Below, in pieces: positions 33,831 through 44,424 of a stretch of DNA of 64,000 nt (position 1 is the first letter of the stretch; every line of letters starts with the position of its first letter). Position numbers and translations under genes: made by a program. The DNA is from Galeruca laticollis (Eukaryota > Arthropoda > Insecta > Coleoptera > Chrysomelidae), in contig OY998175.1 in assembly GCA_963921935.1 (NCBI GenBank), positions 151,271,309 to 151,335,308 on the forward strand. Direction: 5' to 3'. The notes beneath the pieces were generated by a model. It was not told the DNA's origin. It saw only the letters and a list, made by a program, of their open reading frames with translations, and ran no database searches.

Positions 33831-35829
33831 TTAATTTACTTCTTACTCCTTTGGGCTCCTTGGTAGAATCTACAGGTCCTGGCCGAATCACTTCCGCAAA
33901 CTTACAGTCATGGTTCTGTACAGCTTTGTAGCCACCAGTCCAGTCACAAGTAGTGTTCTAAGATTATAGGGAATCGAAATAGGCCAAGTTCCAATACCTT
34001 TGTAATCGCTGATGGATTCATCCTAACCATCAAGAGTATCGATCCCTCCAGAGCTTCCGCCTTCCACCAGCAGTTCCGATTGCTCACGTACTACAGCTGG
34101 ATTAGTAGGTAATTATTCAAATTCGACAAGTCCGCCACTAGAAGACGGAACAGCTTTTTGACTTGTAGTGACACTAGTACTAGTTTGTGTATCACGTTGG
34201 ATAGCCGAGTCAAAATTTGAGTTAAGCTCCCTTATTCTTCTTATTTTCTTCCTTTCGGACTTTTTTGTGTTTTCTGTAAAAATCGCCGCTTTGCTTATGC
34301 CTCTTCATGATCTGAAAGTTGTTAATATTGATTTATTAGGAATATAATGCATTTTTCACTACCAAAACATTATGGAAGCGAATGAAAAAAAACTGTCTAT
34401 GTATAAGCTGGAAACATGCCTTAAAGAGAGTATTTATCGATTTATCCCTCCAAAAATACCTTCAAATAACTTACTGGAACTTGACCCTCCCAAATTATCG
34501 TTTCACAAAACTTGTTAAACTTGTATATTGAGAATGAATAACATATACCCTAACAAGATTTATGCGTTAGTCGGAAACTACCACCGTCAGCAGTGAAACT
34601 TTTCATGTTTTATAACGCAAAAACCGTTAATGAGATATTAAATATCGAAACAAGTGTCAATTTCTTAGAATTTTTTAATATTTTTTCAATATATTGTGAA
34701 ATTATCTAGAAACAGTTAGTTTCAATTAAAACAGTTGTGCAATAATATTTACATTTATACAACACAAATCGAAAAGTTTAGTCTGCTTGAAAGCTTATAG
34801 CTAAGCCTCTCAAATATTGTCATTGAAATTATTGGTAGCTTAATTCAGTCCGTGTTCTGATGATTGAGCGCCTTTAGCAAGACACTTACACTCTTTAGTA
34901 CTTAACTTTAAAGGAAGTAGAAAGAACTGACTTGATGACAACTGTACACTAGTGACACACATGTTAAAAAAACTCACTCTTCAGCCCTTAACATCTAAGG
35001 GAAGATTGAAGCACTAACTTTAGCCCCTATTGTCTAAGGGAAGACTGAAAAACTCACAGACTCTCAGACCGTAAGAGCGGTTTCGAACAGATCTTTAAAC
35101 TCGTTTTTTGCTCCCACTCCACTGCAAAATAGTGGTACCAAAAATTTGCCTCTCATCCAATCAGCGAAAGAAGGACTCTTTAGAAATAGAACGGATAGAC
35201 ACCCGTCCAATAACCAATGCAATTAAAAAAAGTGAATCATACGATTTCAAGACATCTCCTTTTCTATTTATAAACTGTATTATGCCTAATTCTGCGTAGG
35301 CGTACTTTGTATCTATTCATATTGTGGAACCCAAATCAACTATACCATTGTTTGATAAATTTATCTTTTACCAAGCAAACAGGCGCCTAAAAATTTTACA
35401 GCCTACAATAATCATACTAAAGAATAGTTCACACTTAAGTAAATAATTCGTTGCAAATTTGAAATAATAATTCGCCGACAATGGATTTTCATGTATCATT
35501 GCTGGTGCACCTGAGTAAACAGTTCTTCATCTGGCGGCACAATTTCGAACATTAAAAAAATGGGGACTTACTTTTGAAAAATTACATACAGAGTGTTAAT
35601 TTAATTAATTATTCTTTGTTGCGACACGAGTTTCGCAACACTTTTCATTATCTAAAAAGTGACAAACGAATATAACTATAATAAAAAACAAAACTAAAAT
35701 TTTATTATTAAAACGGCAGCGTGGCGGGAATCAAAACTGCAACTGTTACACTTGAAGAGAACAAAAAGAGGCAATTTTGCCGCCCTCCTAATGATGGCGC
35801 CCTGATGGTTCCCCCTCAGTACGCCACCA
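33831..35829. other. hAT copy B 5' non-coding region
   Basis: No supported gene. It contains a diverged copy of the dispersed repeat seen at 17812-17935 (at about 34658-34760), two similar CTAAGGGAAGA words near 35006 and 35036, and the segment shared with copy A (35390-35640). The 62-codon frame at 35108 has no motif. Confidence 0.5.
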
Positions 35830-35837
35830 CATGTTTT
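35830..35837. repeat. right 8-bp target-site duplication of hAT copy B
   Basis: CATGTTTT, identical to 21812-21819. Confidence 0.85.
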
Positions 35838-35875
35838 ACTTTACCCCGCCGTTACTCTTTGCCCTGACTTCCCCT

Positions 35876-36085
35876 ACATGGATCGAAAAGTAAAAAGATT
35901 TTTTATAACATATTATATTCACCTGAATTACAAACGTCAAAACATTTCTATACAAACAACGATTACATTCTTAACATCAAATAACCACAGAGTACTTTGA
36001 GAGAAACTTACGTTCTTGATAGTAGCAAACCGTGACCCGCTTACATCCATACATGTTCTCACATATAAAATGTGTATTAGTGGAT
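35876..36085 (-). repeat. solo 3' segment of the copia element
   Basis: The run from ACATGGATCGAAAA to CCATACATGTTCTCACAT repeats about 3655-3865 at roughly 85 percent identity by eye (same order of CAAAACATTTCTATA, TTACATT, ACAGAGTACTTT). No pol codons adjoin it, so it may be a solo LTR or truncated 3' end of the same family. It lies about 40 bp outside the hAT target duplication. Confidence 0.65.
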
Positions 36086-36182
36086 ATCCAATAACTGTTG
36101 TAATACTCATCATCAAACTAATTCTCCACGCCTACAATTTCGTTTAACCCGCAAACTACATAATTATTTTTTGAAGTTTTAG

Positions 36183-36313
36183 ATGAAGTTGGTACCAAAG
36201 ATGATAAAGTCACTGGAGAACCTACTTTGAAAACTAGAAGTTTACCAGCTTGGGTAAGGTCTAGACCTAGACCTCTATCCACAGAGGATGACATCAATGA
36301 TTTATATGCTAAG
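36183..36313 (+). CDS. penultimate exon of a probable host gene (cytoplasmic tail-like)
   Basis: The acceptor is TTATTTTTTGAAGTTTTAG (ends 36182) and the donor is AAG|GTGAGA (36314). The 131-bp interval has one open frame (phase 1 in, phase 0 out), coding charged, proline-rich text such as TKDDKVTGEPTLKTRSLPAW and RPRPLSTEDDINDLYAK. It is not similar to any transposon domain I know. The exon at 43007 continues it in phase. I do not recognise the protein. A receptor or cadherin-type cytoplasmic tail is only a guess. Upstream exons are not visible in the window, and the preceding intron probably contains hAT copy B. Confidence 0.5.
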
Positions 36314-36459
36314 GTGAGACACATACATTAATATTATCATCGTCAAAAAATACTATTTTATTGGTATGCGGATTAAGATTGGAAAAAGTGTAATATTCAA
36401 AAAATATACTTAGATGGGTGGTCGCAGTATTATTAGTTAGGCATAAAGTTCCAAATTTA

Positions 36460-36735
36460 TCAAATTGTTTCTCACTGTTTTCGTCTAGAATGAATTTGGC
36501 ATTGTTATAGGACTGCTGCAAACTATCTGGGAGGATAGTGGGTGTTGAGTGGAACGAGACCCACAAATTAACTGAAAATGTTATGGGTATAATGGATAGT
36601 AATGCTAAAAAGACTATTTTGATACTGTATATTGTCAAACGCATTATCTTACTTAAAAAAATTTCAAAGGAGGCTTTATCCAAACCTAAAATTAAGCGTA
36701 AAAGTCTACAATGTCAATATATACAGTAGGCATTT
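36460..36735. repeat. dispersed repeat, copy 1
   Basis: Text from TTTCTCACTGTTTTCGTCTAG through GTGGAACGAGAC, TAATGGATA and ATTTCAAAGGAGGCTTT is paralleled at 42545-42740 (GGGTGGAGCGAGACGC, TTAATGGATATTAATG, TTTCAAAGGTGGCTTTC), and its start also at about 39585-39640. No long coding frame is supported. The 124-codon minus frame over it is not recognisable. Confidence 0.5.
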
Positions 36736-36794
36736 ACGAAAATTGGATTGTAAAGTAACTACCGAAACTCTAGGGGAGACCGGTATCAATCAAC

Positions 36795-38905
36795 AGGTGT
36801 CAAATGTAACAAAGGGCATGGTTGCGCCATCTTTTGAATTTAGAGCGAAACAACTGCAGTGTTAGGTACCGCGCGATCTGTAAAGGTGTGAAGTATTTGA
36901 CTAAAGTGCGGCTGTTGAATTAGTGCACGTTATTAAGTTATAGTGAATCACATGTTTTTGACCAAAAAAGTGAGTACAATGCATCAAAGTTTATTCACTA
37001 TTATGCCGTAACTGCTGGTGTCACAATTTTGATGATTAGTTTGCTCTGAAATCACATTGAATTAAGTTAGGTTATAATGTTAAAATAATGCAGTGAAGGT
37101 GAAAACGTAACTGGGTGTCAGTTGTAACATACTCAGTGGGTGTCGATTGTACCATGTTACAATCGACACCAACCCTAATATATTTCTTTTTACGCGCAAA
37201 GTTTATGTGATGTTTTCTTTCAGGCTCATTGCTTACAAGAATATGGTTAAACCACACGAAAGAAAAACCAACAGAGGACAAATTCCTCCGGAGTTTAATG
37301 AAGCGGCAGCAAATACGGTTATCAACGAAAACATGTCTGTAAGAGTAGTAGCCGCACAATATAGGGGCCACGTCTCACTAAACCGCTTTGTCAATGCAGT
37401 AAGGGAAAATCGTCAGCCAGTAGTGGGGTACCACCCACATAACAATATTTTGTCAAATGAACAAGAACGACAGTTGGGAGGGTATCTTGAAAGTGTCGCT
37501 AAACTTTATTTTGGTGTATCTCCAAAAGAACTGAGAAAAATAGAATTTCAATTTGCCCGTACAAATAACTGCAAAGTTCCAGATAATTGGAGTGACCTGG
37601 AAATAGCTAGTGAAGACTGGCTCACAGCTTTTCTTAAGCGAAATTCCCATATATCAATTAGGACACCAGAATCTACAAGTCTTGATAAAGCTATGAATTT
37701 TAACAAACAAAATGTGAGACAATTTTTCCGCAATTCAGCAAACAGTTTGGACAGATGGCAGTTCGAACCGCATAACATATACAATGTAGATGAAACGGGC
37801 TGTACTACAGTTCACAAACCAAATAAAGTGCTTGCAACCATTGGATCACAGCGTCTTTGGCCCTTTCAAGAGGTATTATAATAGTGCAGGGGAATATTGG
37901 ATGAGACGCAATCCTGAAAAAAGTATGAGTATCTAAGATATTCTGGGACTGGTTAAGGTTGCTCTTCCAATGGCAATTACGCCAAAAAATATAACTGCTG
38001 GCTTTTCTTGTACAGGAATATGGCCATTTAATCCTGGTACCTTTACTGGTGATGACTTTGCCCCCAGCTCTGTAACGGATAGACCGCTGATACCAAGCTT
38101 TTCCGGTAACACAGAAGCTGAGACAATTGCACCAGAAGTTGCATTTCGACAACCCGAACACGCTACAAGCTCTGCAGAAGCAGATTTCTGCCAGCCTACT
38201 ACTTCTACACAAAATATGAGATCCCCATCTCCTCTTTCCCTTCAGATAAAACTGTTTGGACTCCCGAAGACATCCGACCTTTGCCGAAGGTTGATTTCTC
38301 ACCACCAAGTAAACCTGCAACGCGAAAAAGAAAAACCGCGATTTTCACGGACACTCCCGAGAAGGAATTATTAGAAGGTCATTATATGGCTAAGAAAAAC
38401 GGACAAAAAGGGAAAATTGTTATTGAAGAAATAAAAAAGAAGCCAAAAACTAAACAGAGTGAAAAAGCAGTAGAACAAAAAAATGTCGTCGTCAGAAGAT
38501 GACGCGCTATGTTTAGTTTACTCTGAAAGCTATAAATAAAGTAAAGAAGACTGGTTACGGTGCCTTAGCTGCAAAAGGTGGGCTCATTCTTCATGTGCGG
38601 ATAATGATCCCTTGTATGTTTGCAAGAACTGTGTGTCCGAATATTCTGAGCTATTGTTTTATTACTTTTCTTTTATCTATAGCATTAGCTTTATTTTTTC
38701 CTTAAATATATTACATGTTTAAGTGTTTTTATACACATTGTGACATTTGTTTCTTTCTCGACCATATTTGTAATGATTTTTTATTTGTTTGATTTTTTTT
38801 CCTTGAATCCATATTCAATAAATTTGGTTCCCAAAAATCAGGAAAGTATTTTTCTAGATTGTAACAATTGACACCACACGTGTAACATTTGACACCAGTC
38901 ATCAG
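36795..38905 (+). mobile_element. pogo-like element copy 2 with repeated subterminal motifs
   Basis: A motif of the form GGTGTCRATTGTAACA occurs near 36797 (variant), 37117 and 37139, with an inverted copy beginning at about 37154. In the other orientation it occurs near 38860 and 38882 on the far side of the coding region. These flanks bracket the pogo-type frame at 37147-38640. Exact tips and a TA target duplication could not be fixed by eye. The element lies in the last intron of the putative host gene, in the same orientation. Confidence 0.6.
37147..38640 (+). pseudogene. pogo/Tigger-like transposase lacking its catalytic core, with PHD-like C-terminal finger
   Basis: The N-terminus (from about MVKPHERKTNRGQIPPEF) has a psq-type helix-turn-helix (VINENMSVRVVAAQYRGHVS), then a CENP-B-like DNA-binding part (NILSNEQERQLGGYLESVAK, WLTAFLKRNSHISIRTPEST). 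It then has the first catalytic aspartate (IYNVDETGCTTV) and KVLATIGSQ. At about 37880 it jumps directly to the post-core text (NITAGFSCTGIWPFNPGTF near 37990), so the segment with the second and third acidic residues is missing. A frameshift near 38290 leads to a lysine-rich tail, and the last codons (38550-38640) read C-x2-C, HSSC and CKNC, a PHD-like zinc pattern. It can bind DNA in principle but cannot cut. Confidence 0.75.
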
Positions 38906-41130
38906 TAACATATGTTCTAACCATACAAATGTTTTTTTATGAAATTTTGACACATTTTGCAAATTATGAATATGCTATCATCATACCCACAGTCAATAGA
39001 ATGCCCCGGTATTTTTCTCAAAATATTTGCGTTCTGATAGGAATTGAAGAAAAATTCAATTTTTGCTACAATGAGCTATTTTCATGAATTTCAATGAAAA
39101 TGTCACAAGATATATTGGGTCTGAACTAAGTATTTGCAACTAATAACGCCACTCTATGATTTCAAATGAAAATGAAAAAAAAAATATTGAAATTTGAATT
39201 CTTACGGTAGACTGTGGTAGGCTAGAGCCAATGGCAAAGAAATTTTGCGCTGTTGTCACGAGGGAAAACTTTATAAGAAGACTATTTGTCCTGTTTCGTT
39301 AACAACCGTTAAAGAGAAACGCAAAGTATTGTCCAAACGTACTCTTTCTAATAATGTTCCCCTAATCGGGTGCCTCTTATTGAAAAAGGTAACTCTCGCG
39401 TAGTCAAAGAAATTTGGAAATATATATTTTAAACAACAGTGATGATGCTAACAAAATAGAAAATATAATGTAAAATGTATGTATATTGAAAATTAAATGT
39501 TCTCCATGTTGGTTGAGTTGTTTGGGAAACCATGTCCACATCCACTTGAGGAAGATTTGCCGAATTAGCGGCTAATTCGTTATAGTTTCTCACTGTTTCG
39601 GTCTAGAACTACCTTCAACTTGTTATGGGGCTGCTCAGTGGCGTAACCAGACTTGAACCAGTGGAGAGGGGATATAAATACATTTTTGATTAAAAAAATA
39701 TTTATCTATGGTGGTGATCATAACAATTTTAAGTATTAAACTAATCTTACATTACAGCCTTTTTAAAGAAATTGCTAGCAATTTAATTGCTGGCCTTTCT
39801 TGAATAATAATTGCGCATGCGTTTCGGCCCATTTTCACTGCAACTTTCAGGCTTGATAAATATAGAAATGATTCTAATTTTCAAGGTTATTTACGCGCAA
39901 CTTTACGTATGTATAGTGATTTTAGAGTTTGACAACATAATTATTGTGTTGTGTCCAATATTAGTTTTCTTTAGTCGATGCTCAATTTTTTCTAACAACT
40001 TATCGAATGCTCATCTGTGAGACACCCTGAATTTTATCCAATCATAAAATTGGTCACTTGTATACCGAAATTTCTCTAAAAATGACAAAGATGTGGTACT
40101 TCAAGTACCATGGCACTCGTTGTACTGGCTCTAGGGAGATGAAAATCAATAGGGTTCATCTGTGAGATGTTCTCAACAGTATTCAATCATAAAATTGGTG
40201 ACTTGTTGCACTCCTGAGGCTGTATCGTGCTAATAAGACATATTACGAAAAGTGGCCGACGACGACATACACACAGGATTTTTTTATAAAAACCATTTTT
40301 TTCGTATTCTTCTTGTTGAGAACTGAAAAAATAACTCAAAAAAAATCAAAACTTCCAAGTTTTTTGGGGTAAGCCAATACTTTTCTCTCTTATTAGATAG
40401 GGTTGGGCGGAAACGTAAACATGGGGAGAAGAATACAATACGTTATCAGCTGATCGTCACTGTTTTCACAATAAAACAGATTTTCATAATTTATGGGTGA
40501 AACATTTGAAACAAAATTATAGCAAGAGAACAGAAATTTTGAAATCAGAGAAACTATTTTTTCTTGAAAAAATTGAGATCACTAAAGCTTACACTATACT
40601 TCGTATTATGTGTGAGCTAATTTAAAAATATGGAAATCATATAGGGTACTACTCCACGTACGGTATCGCCAAATTACTTGCGACCATGAACGTTTATAAA
40701 ATGGGTTTCGTTAAAACCGGACTGCGATACGCTACGTTGGATATGAAGATGCGTCCGGCCATGCGGTTAGGCTGGTCCCACACAACGACCCATGACGCGG
40801 AATAGTTGAAGATTTTTTTTAAGTAGTTGGGTGGCTTTGGCAGAGACCAATTAGCCAAATTTAATTTGTAATCCGTTTTTACGGACGAGTTATTAAACAA
40901 AGTTTTCTTGTAAACAATTATGTTAGTATGTTTAAACAAGGTTTTCTTGTAAACAATGAACATTTGTGTTAGTATGTTACGTATGTTGTTAGTACTTGTG
41001 CATCTATTTCTATTTTTTTTGTTTTTTTTCCTTTCCTTTTTTTCCATTTTTTTTTCTCTTTTTTTTTCTCTAAATCTTTTTTTTCCTTTTCTTTTTTTTT
41101 CGTCGACGCACTTACAAGATATTTAATCGC
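38906..41130. other. AT-rich intronic stretch with repeat fragments
   Basis: No supported gene. It contains a partial copy of the dispersed repeat (about 39585-39640) and a CAGTGGCGTAACCAG word at about 39637 that resembles a hAT tip, though I found no partner. There is also a T-rich tract at about 41000-41100. The 117-codon minus frame at 40694-41047 is low-complexity at its start and not recognisable. Confidence 0.45.
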
Positions 41131-41139
41131 AAAATTGCT

Positions 41140-41998
41140 TACAATGTATTTATGTTAGTATGAGGTTTTACAATTTCATTTTGCACCTTTTCAGGTGATT
41201 GTAAAGACAATATAAAATATTAATGTTGTTTCTGAATACAATTTGGTTTACACATATAGGTAGTTTTGCTTCAAGATCTATTAAATCCTCATAGAAAGTA
41301 TTTAGATTTGCTTGGAATTGGAAGCATTATAGTATTACATGGGTTAAATCACCAAGTTCGCCACATGTGCAAGCTGGATTTTCAATTATACCTATTCTCT
41401 GTTTATATAGCGGTGTCATAGCATGTACTGATCTTATTCTATTTATAGTAACAATGAATTGTCTATGTGATATCCCATAGAACCATCTCTTACGTGGAAT
41501 CTTGACTTGGCAGCTTTTGTAGTTCTGTCCATGAATGTAACTTTCATAAACTCTTTGCAATTCGAGTAGCAGACTGTTCCTATATTCACACTTAAGGTCG
41601 GAATGTGGTACGGATTTTATTGTTAATGGTTCTCCTGAAGAAATGGCCGATTTTGCTAACCTGTCAGCAATTTCATTTCCTTTTATACCCGAGTGACCCT
41701 TTATCCAGACCGCCATGGTATTTTTATTTTGTTGTCTTATATTATGATGTTCTTCTAGAATTTCTAATTCCACATGGGATAAGTTTGAAGAATGAATATT
41801 TTGTAACCTGTCTACGAGGCTTTTACTGTCTGTAAAAATTACTGTATATCTTATATCAGTTGATGAAACATATCTCAGCGCGAACAGCACGGCGTAATTT
41901 TCAAGTGTATAAATTGATGTTTCTTTAGGAAATCGCTTCAAAGACGTATGGGAAGTGCATTGTAAAAGTCGCATCCGCATCCTTTGCTTGTCTTGGAA

Positions 41999-42074
<76 letters not shown>

Positions 42075-42412
42075 GATTTGCTCTAAGAAGTTTCCATTTT
42101 TGAAGAGAATAAAAGGTGGTGTTGCTCTGCATAATATGGAAGAGTATTTGAGGAGAATACAATTTCTTGGTACTTGGGGATACGTGTGTAGCTGTCCACA
42201 GTTAGCGGAGTTTTTTTGTGTTGCCAGTATGGGTGGGTAAGGACTAATATCGAAAGTTTGTGTATGGAGTGAATGGTTTGAGCACGTTTAGCAAATAATT
42301 TAGTAATATCGCTGATTACTTTTCTTCGTTGAAGAATTTCAAACATAATAAAATATTCCAAAGTTTTTCTAGACAGGGCACAAGATGTAAATTCGTGCCT
42401 TTCTAATAGCAT
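41140..42412 (-). pseudogene. I-clade-type LINE: RNase H and C-terminus, with microsatellite in frame
   Basis: On the minus strand a 109-codon piece (42412-42083) precedes an RNase H domain. The domain includes the first aspartate in DGSKTSKGCGC, glutamate in YTLENYAVLFALRY, aspartate in VIFTDSKSLVDRL, and WIKGHSGIKGNEIADRLAKSA with the histidine and last aspartate. After it come PHSDLKCEYRN and a C-x-C...H end (CTCGELGDLTHV). A one-base shift near 41960 separates DGSK from the rest. Exactly before DGSK lies a dinucleotide tract that codes (YI)n(ER)n without breaking the frame. RT and endonuclease are absent. Confidence 0.75.
42003..42066. repeat. compound (TC)n(TA)n microsatellite
   Basis: About 32 bases of TC repeats followed directly by about 32 of TA repeats. 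It sits at the start of the RNase H codons of the surrounding LINE fragment. Confidence 0.95.
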
Positions 42413-42544
42413 ATAATAAAAAATAGAAATGGAAAAAATATATTTTTTGCACTGATCCCAATAGAGTCGGTGGATATTTATAAGTTTAGCTGAGTCTATA
42501 TATATATATATCCCCTATATCCCTCCCTCCGTAAGTACTACTGC

Positions 42545-42740
42545 AAAGTATCTGGAATGATATTAGTGGGTGGAGCGAGACGCTGAAATTGTCATGAGCT
42601 TAATGGATATTAATGATAGAAAGACTTTTTGGATCCTATATCATACAGGAGGCAATACCTTGCTTTAAAAATTTTCAAAGGTGGCTTTCAAACTAAAAAT
42701 TTGGTGTAAAATTCAACAATCTCAAAATACACAGGATGTT
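42545..42740. repeat. dispersed repeat, copy 2
   Basis: See the copy at 36460-36735. The shared words are in the same order and strand, with more divergence here. Confidence 0.5.
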
Positions 42741-43006
42741 CCATTTAAAATAACAAGTTTAATATCAACTTTCGATATAACCGGAAGTACTGTCAAAATA
42801 GTAATACCATTGTCTAAGACAAGACAATGATAATACTATAAATGGACTCTTCATGTCGAAAAATCCCCTTATTATATCTTCTGTAATTTTTGAAAAGCGT
42901 CGAATGGTCTGTCGTCGTGAAAAGCCCTGTTTATTGAACATAATAGCCACAAAATTCTGCTCTTTTCTTTTAAACGATGTCAACTGAATTGCCATTTATT
43001 TTTTAG

Positions 43007-43162
43007 GTTAATTTTAGCAAAAAACGAAAAAACCGCATGCGCAACGACGAGGCAGCCATAATAGCTTTAAGCAAGTCTAGGAGTCAATTTTTACACAAGG
43101 ATACAGATTCCCTAGTCGACAACGAAGCTGTTATAGTGTACGATGAACGCACAGCTTTGTAG
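43007..43162 (+). CDS. last coding exon of the probable host gene, ending in a PDZ-ligand-like terminus
   Basis: The acceptor is TTTATTTTTTAG (ends 43006). The frame is phase 0, matching the phase-0 donor at 36314, and has 51 codons then TAG. It begins VNFSKKRKNRMRND and ends EAVIVYDERTAL. The basic start followed by an acidic and serine-rich end looks like a cytoplasmic tail, and the terminal T-A-L fits a class I PDZ ligand (S/T-x-hydrophobic). An AATAAA follows about 295 bp after the stop. It has no transposon similarity that I can see. If the pairing is right, the intron is 6.7 kb. Confidence 0.5.
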   Translation, partial: VNFSKKRKNRMRNDEAAIIALSKSRSQFLHKDTDSLVDNEAVIVYDERTAL

Positions 43163-43797
43163 AATTTTTACCCCATCAATATTAAATACGTAACATGAAA
43201 TATCATACGAATAATGAAATATATCTATAAGACTGTACCCCTGGAATCAATTTTTATCTAGATTCTTAATGAAATGAATTCCTTCATAATGGAAACATTT
43301 TAAGGCAGAATCACACGTTTTAATGAATTTAACTCTGGGCTACGGTCTTATTTTTATTTCAACAAATTATAATGTAGATATAATTCATTTTAATTTACGA
43401 TATCACAAATAACAGACATATCGTAAATAATGTGTATCTAAGACTTGTGATCGACAAATAAAGTTGTTAGTTTTATAAGTTATGGAAGTTACCAATAGAA
43501 AACTGTAGGAGTTATAAACACCACCTCGACGACGTTGTGTTCCAAATTATTAAACATAGATGGTTACGAAGTACCCTGATTGTTGCTAACGATCATTATG
43601 TCTTTGAAGAAAACATACTATAACAGAATAGTGCGTGGACCAAATAGAGGAAATATTCTTTTTCTACGACTATTATAGAATTTCTATATTCCGATGTAGT
43701 TTTTGATTATGGAAAAGCTTCATTCTAGCCCTAGGGCAAGAATAGTCATTCTCGCCCTTGACAGAAAGAGAAAATAGGCGCGATTGACTAATTCGCT
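43163..43797 (+). other. probable 3' UTR and flank of the host gene
   Basis: AT-rich, no further reading frame. A polyadenylation signal lies within it. Confidence 0.4.
43457..43462 (+). terminator. candidate polyadenylation signal AATAAA
   Basis: The hexamer lies 295 bp downstream of the stop of the exon at 43007, with a GTTGTTAGTTTT stretch just after it that could serve as the downstream element. Such hexamers are common in AT-rich DNA, so it only supports the gene model weakly. Confidence 0.35.
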
Positions 43798-44294
43798 GAG
43801 ACCGTACCAACGTTGGCAAATGTTCGTTACCGCGGAACAATTTAAAATGCTAACTTGAACATCGTACGCATTGAATTATGTACTAATATACTTAATAGAT
43901 GCTAGATCGATTTCAGTGCACATGATATGAATCATTTACAGATCATAAAAATTTTATTTTCTTAATCTGTCATTTTTCGACTGTGTGGGCGACCGTAAAG
44001 TTTCATTTTTCCTCCGCCGGAGCTTTAGTTTTCACTTTCCCGCCAGCGGAGGGAAAAGTTTAACATAGCAACATAGATAGAAACGCAGCCGGAGACGCAA
44101 TAATTGTAAAAAATAAATTAATATTGTTGACAGTGTCCACTGACAGCTTTATGTTACATTACTATAGCAACAACCTGTGCCTACTCACCGACACCGGTCT
44201 AAACCGCCTTGCGAACCCAATTATGTTTAAAAATTATTACTATCAAAAAGAGACGTTTTTGCATTAATTTGTCGACATTTGAAGAAAAAACGGC

Positions 44295-44424
44295 ATATTT
44301 TATTTGGAGGAAAAGTTAAAGTTACTTTTCATAACTTGCTCTCTATTACCAGCCTCACTCCGTTCGGCTGTTAAACACGAGCGCGTCATGAAAAGTACTA
44401 CTTTTCCTCCATATAAAATAATAT
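44295..44424. repeat. imperfect hairpin, about 40-bp arms
   Basis: ATATTTTATTTGGAGGAAAAG ... ACTTTTCAT on the left pairs with ATGAAAAGT ... CTTTTCCTCCATATAAAAT on the right around a GC-richer loop of about 55 bp (GCCTCACTCCGTTCGGC). It is non-coding. Confidence 0.6.

Larger units (their letters stand above)
21820..35829 (-). mobile_element. hAT element copy B, split by about 10 kb of nested LINEs
   Basis: The 3' end is at 21820 (tip CAGTGG, then the reverse complement of the GC-rich end of copy A). The 5' end is at about 35829 (GTACGCCACCA on the plus strand). Both are bounded by CATGTTTT. The transposase is in two blocks, 33.8-32.37 kb and 22.44-22.14 kb. Comparison with copy A shows that ACAATC|GGTTAAGAC was contiguous before insertion, so 22438-32371 is later material. 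Removing it leaves an element of about 4 kb, normal for this superfamily. The element lies in what appears to be an intron of the gene ending at 43162. Confidence 0.85.

Noticed and set aside
36309..36683. 124-codon minus-strand protein with a possible membrane segment
   Set aside because: It lies over a dispersed repeat, overlaps the exon donor region and has no recognisable motif; chance is more likely.
39637..39690. Start of another hAT element at CAGTGGCGTAACCAG
   Set aside because: No matching opposite end, target duplication or transposase text could be found nearby.
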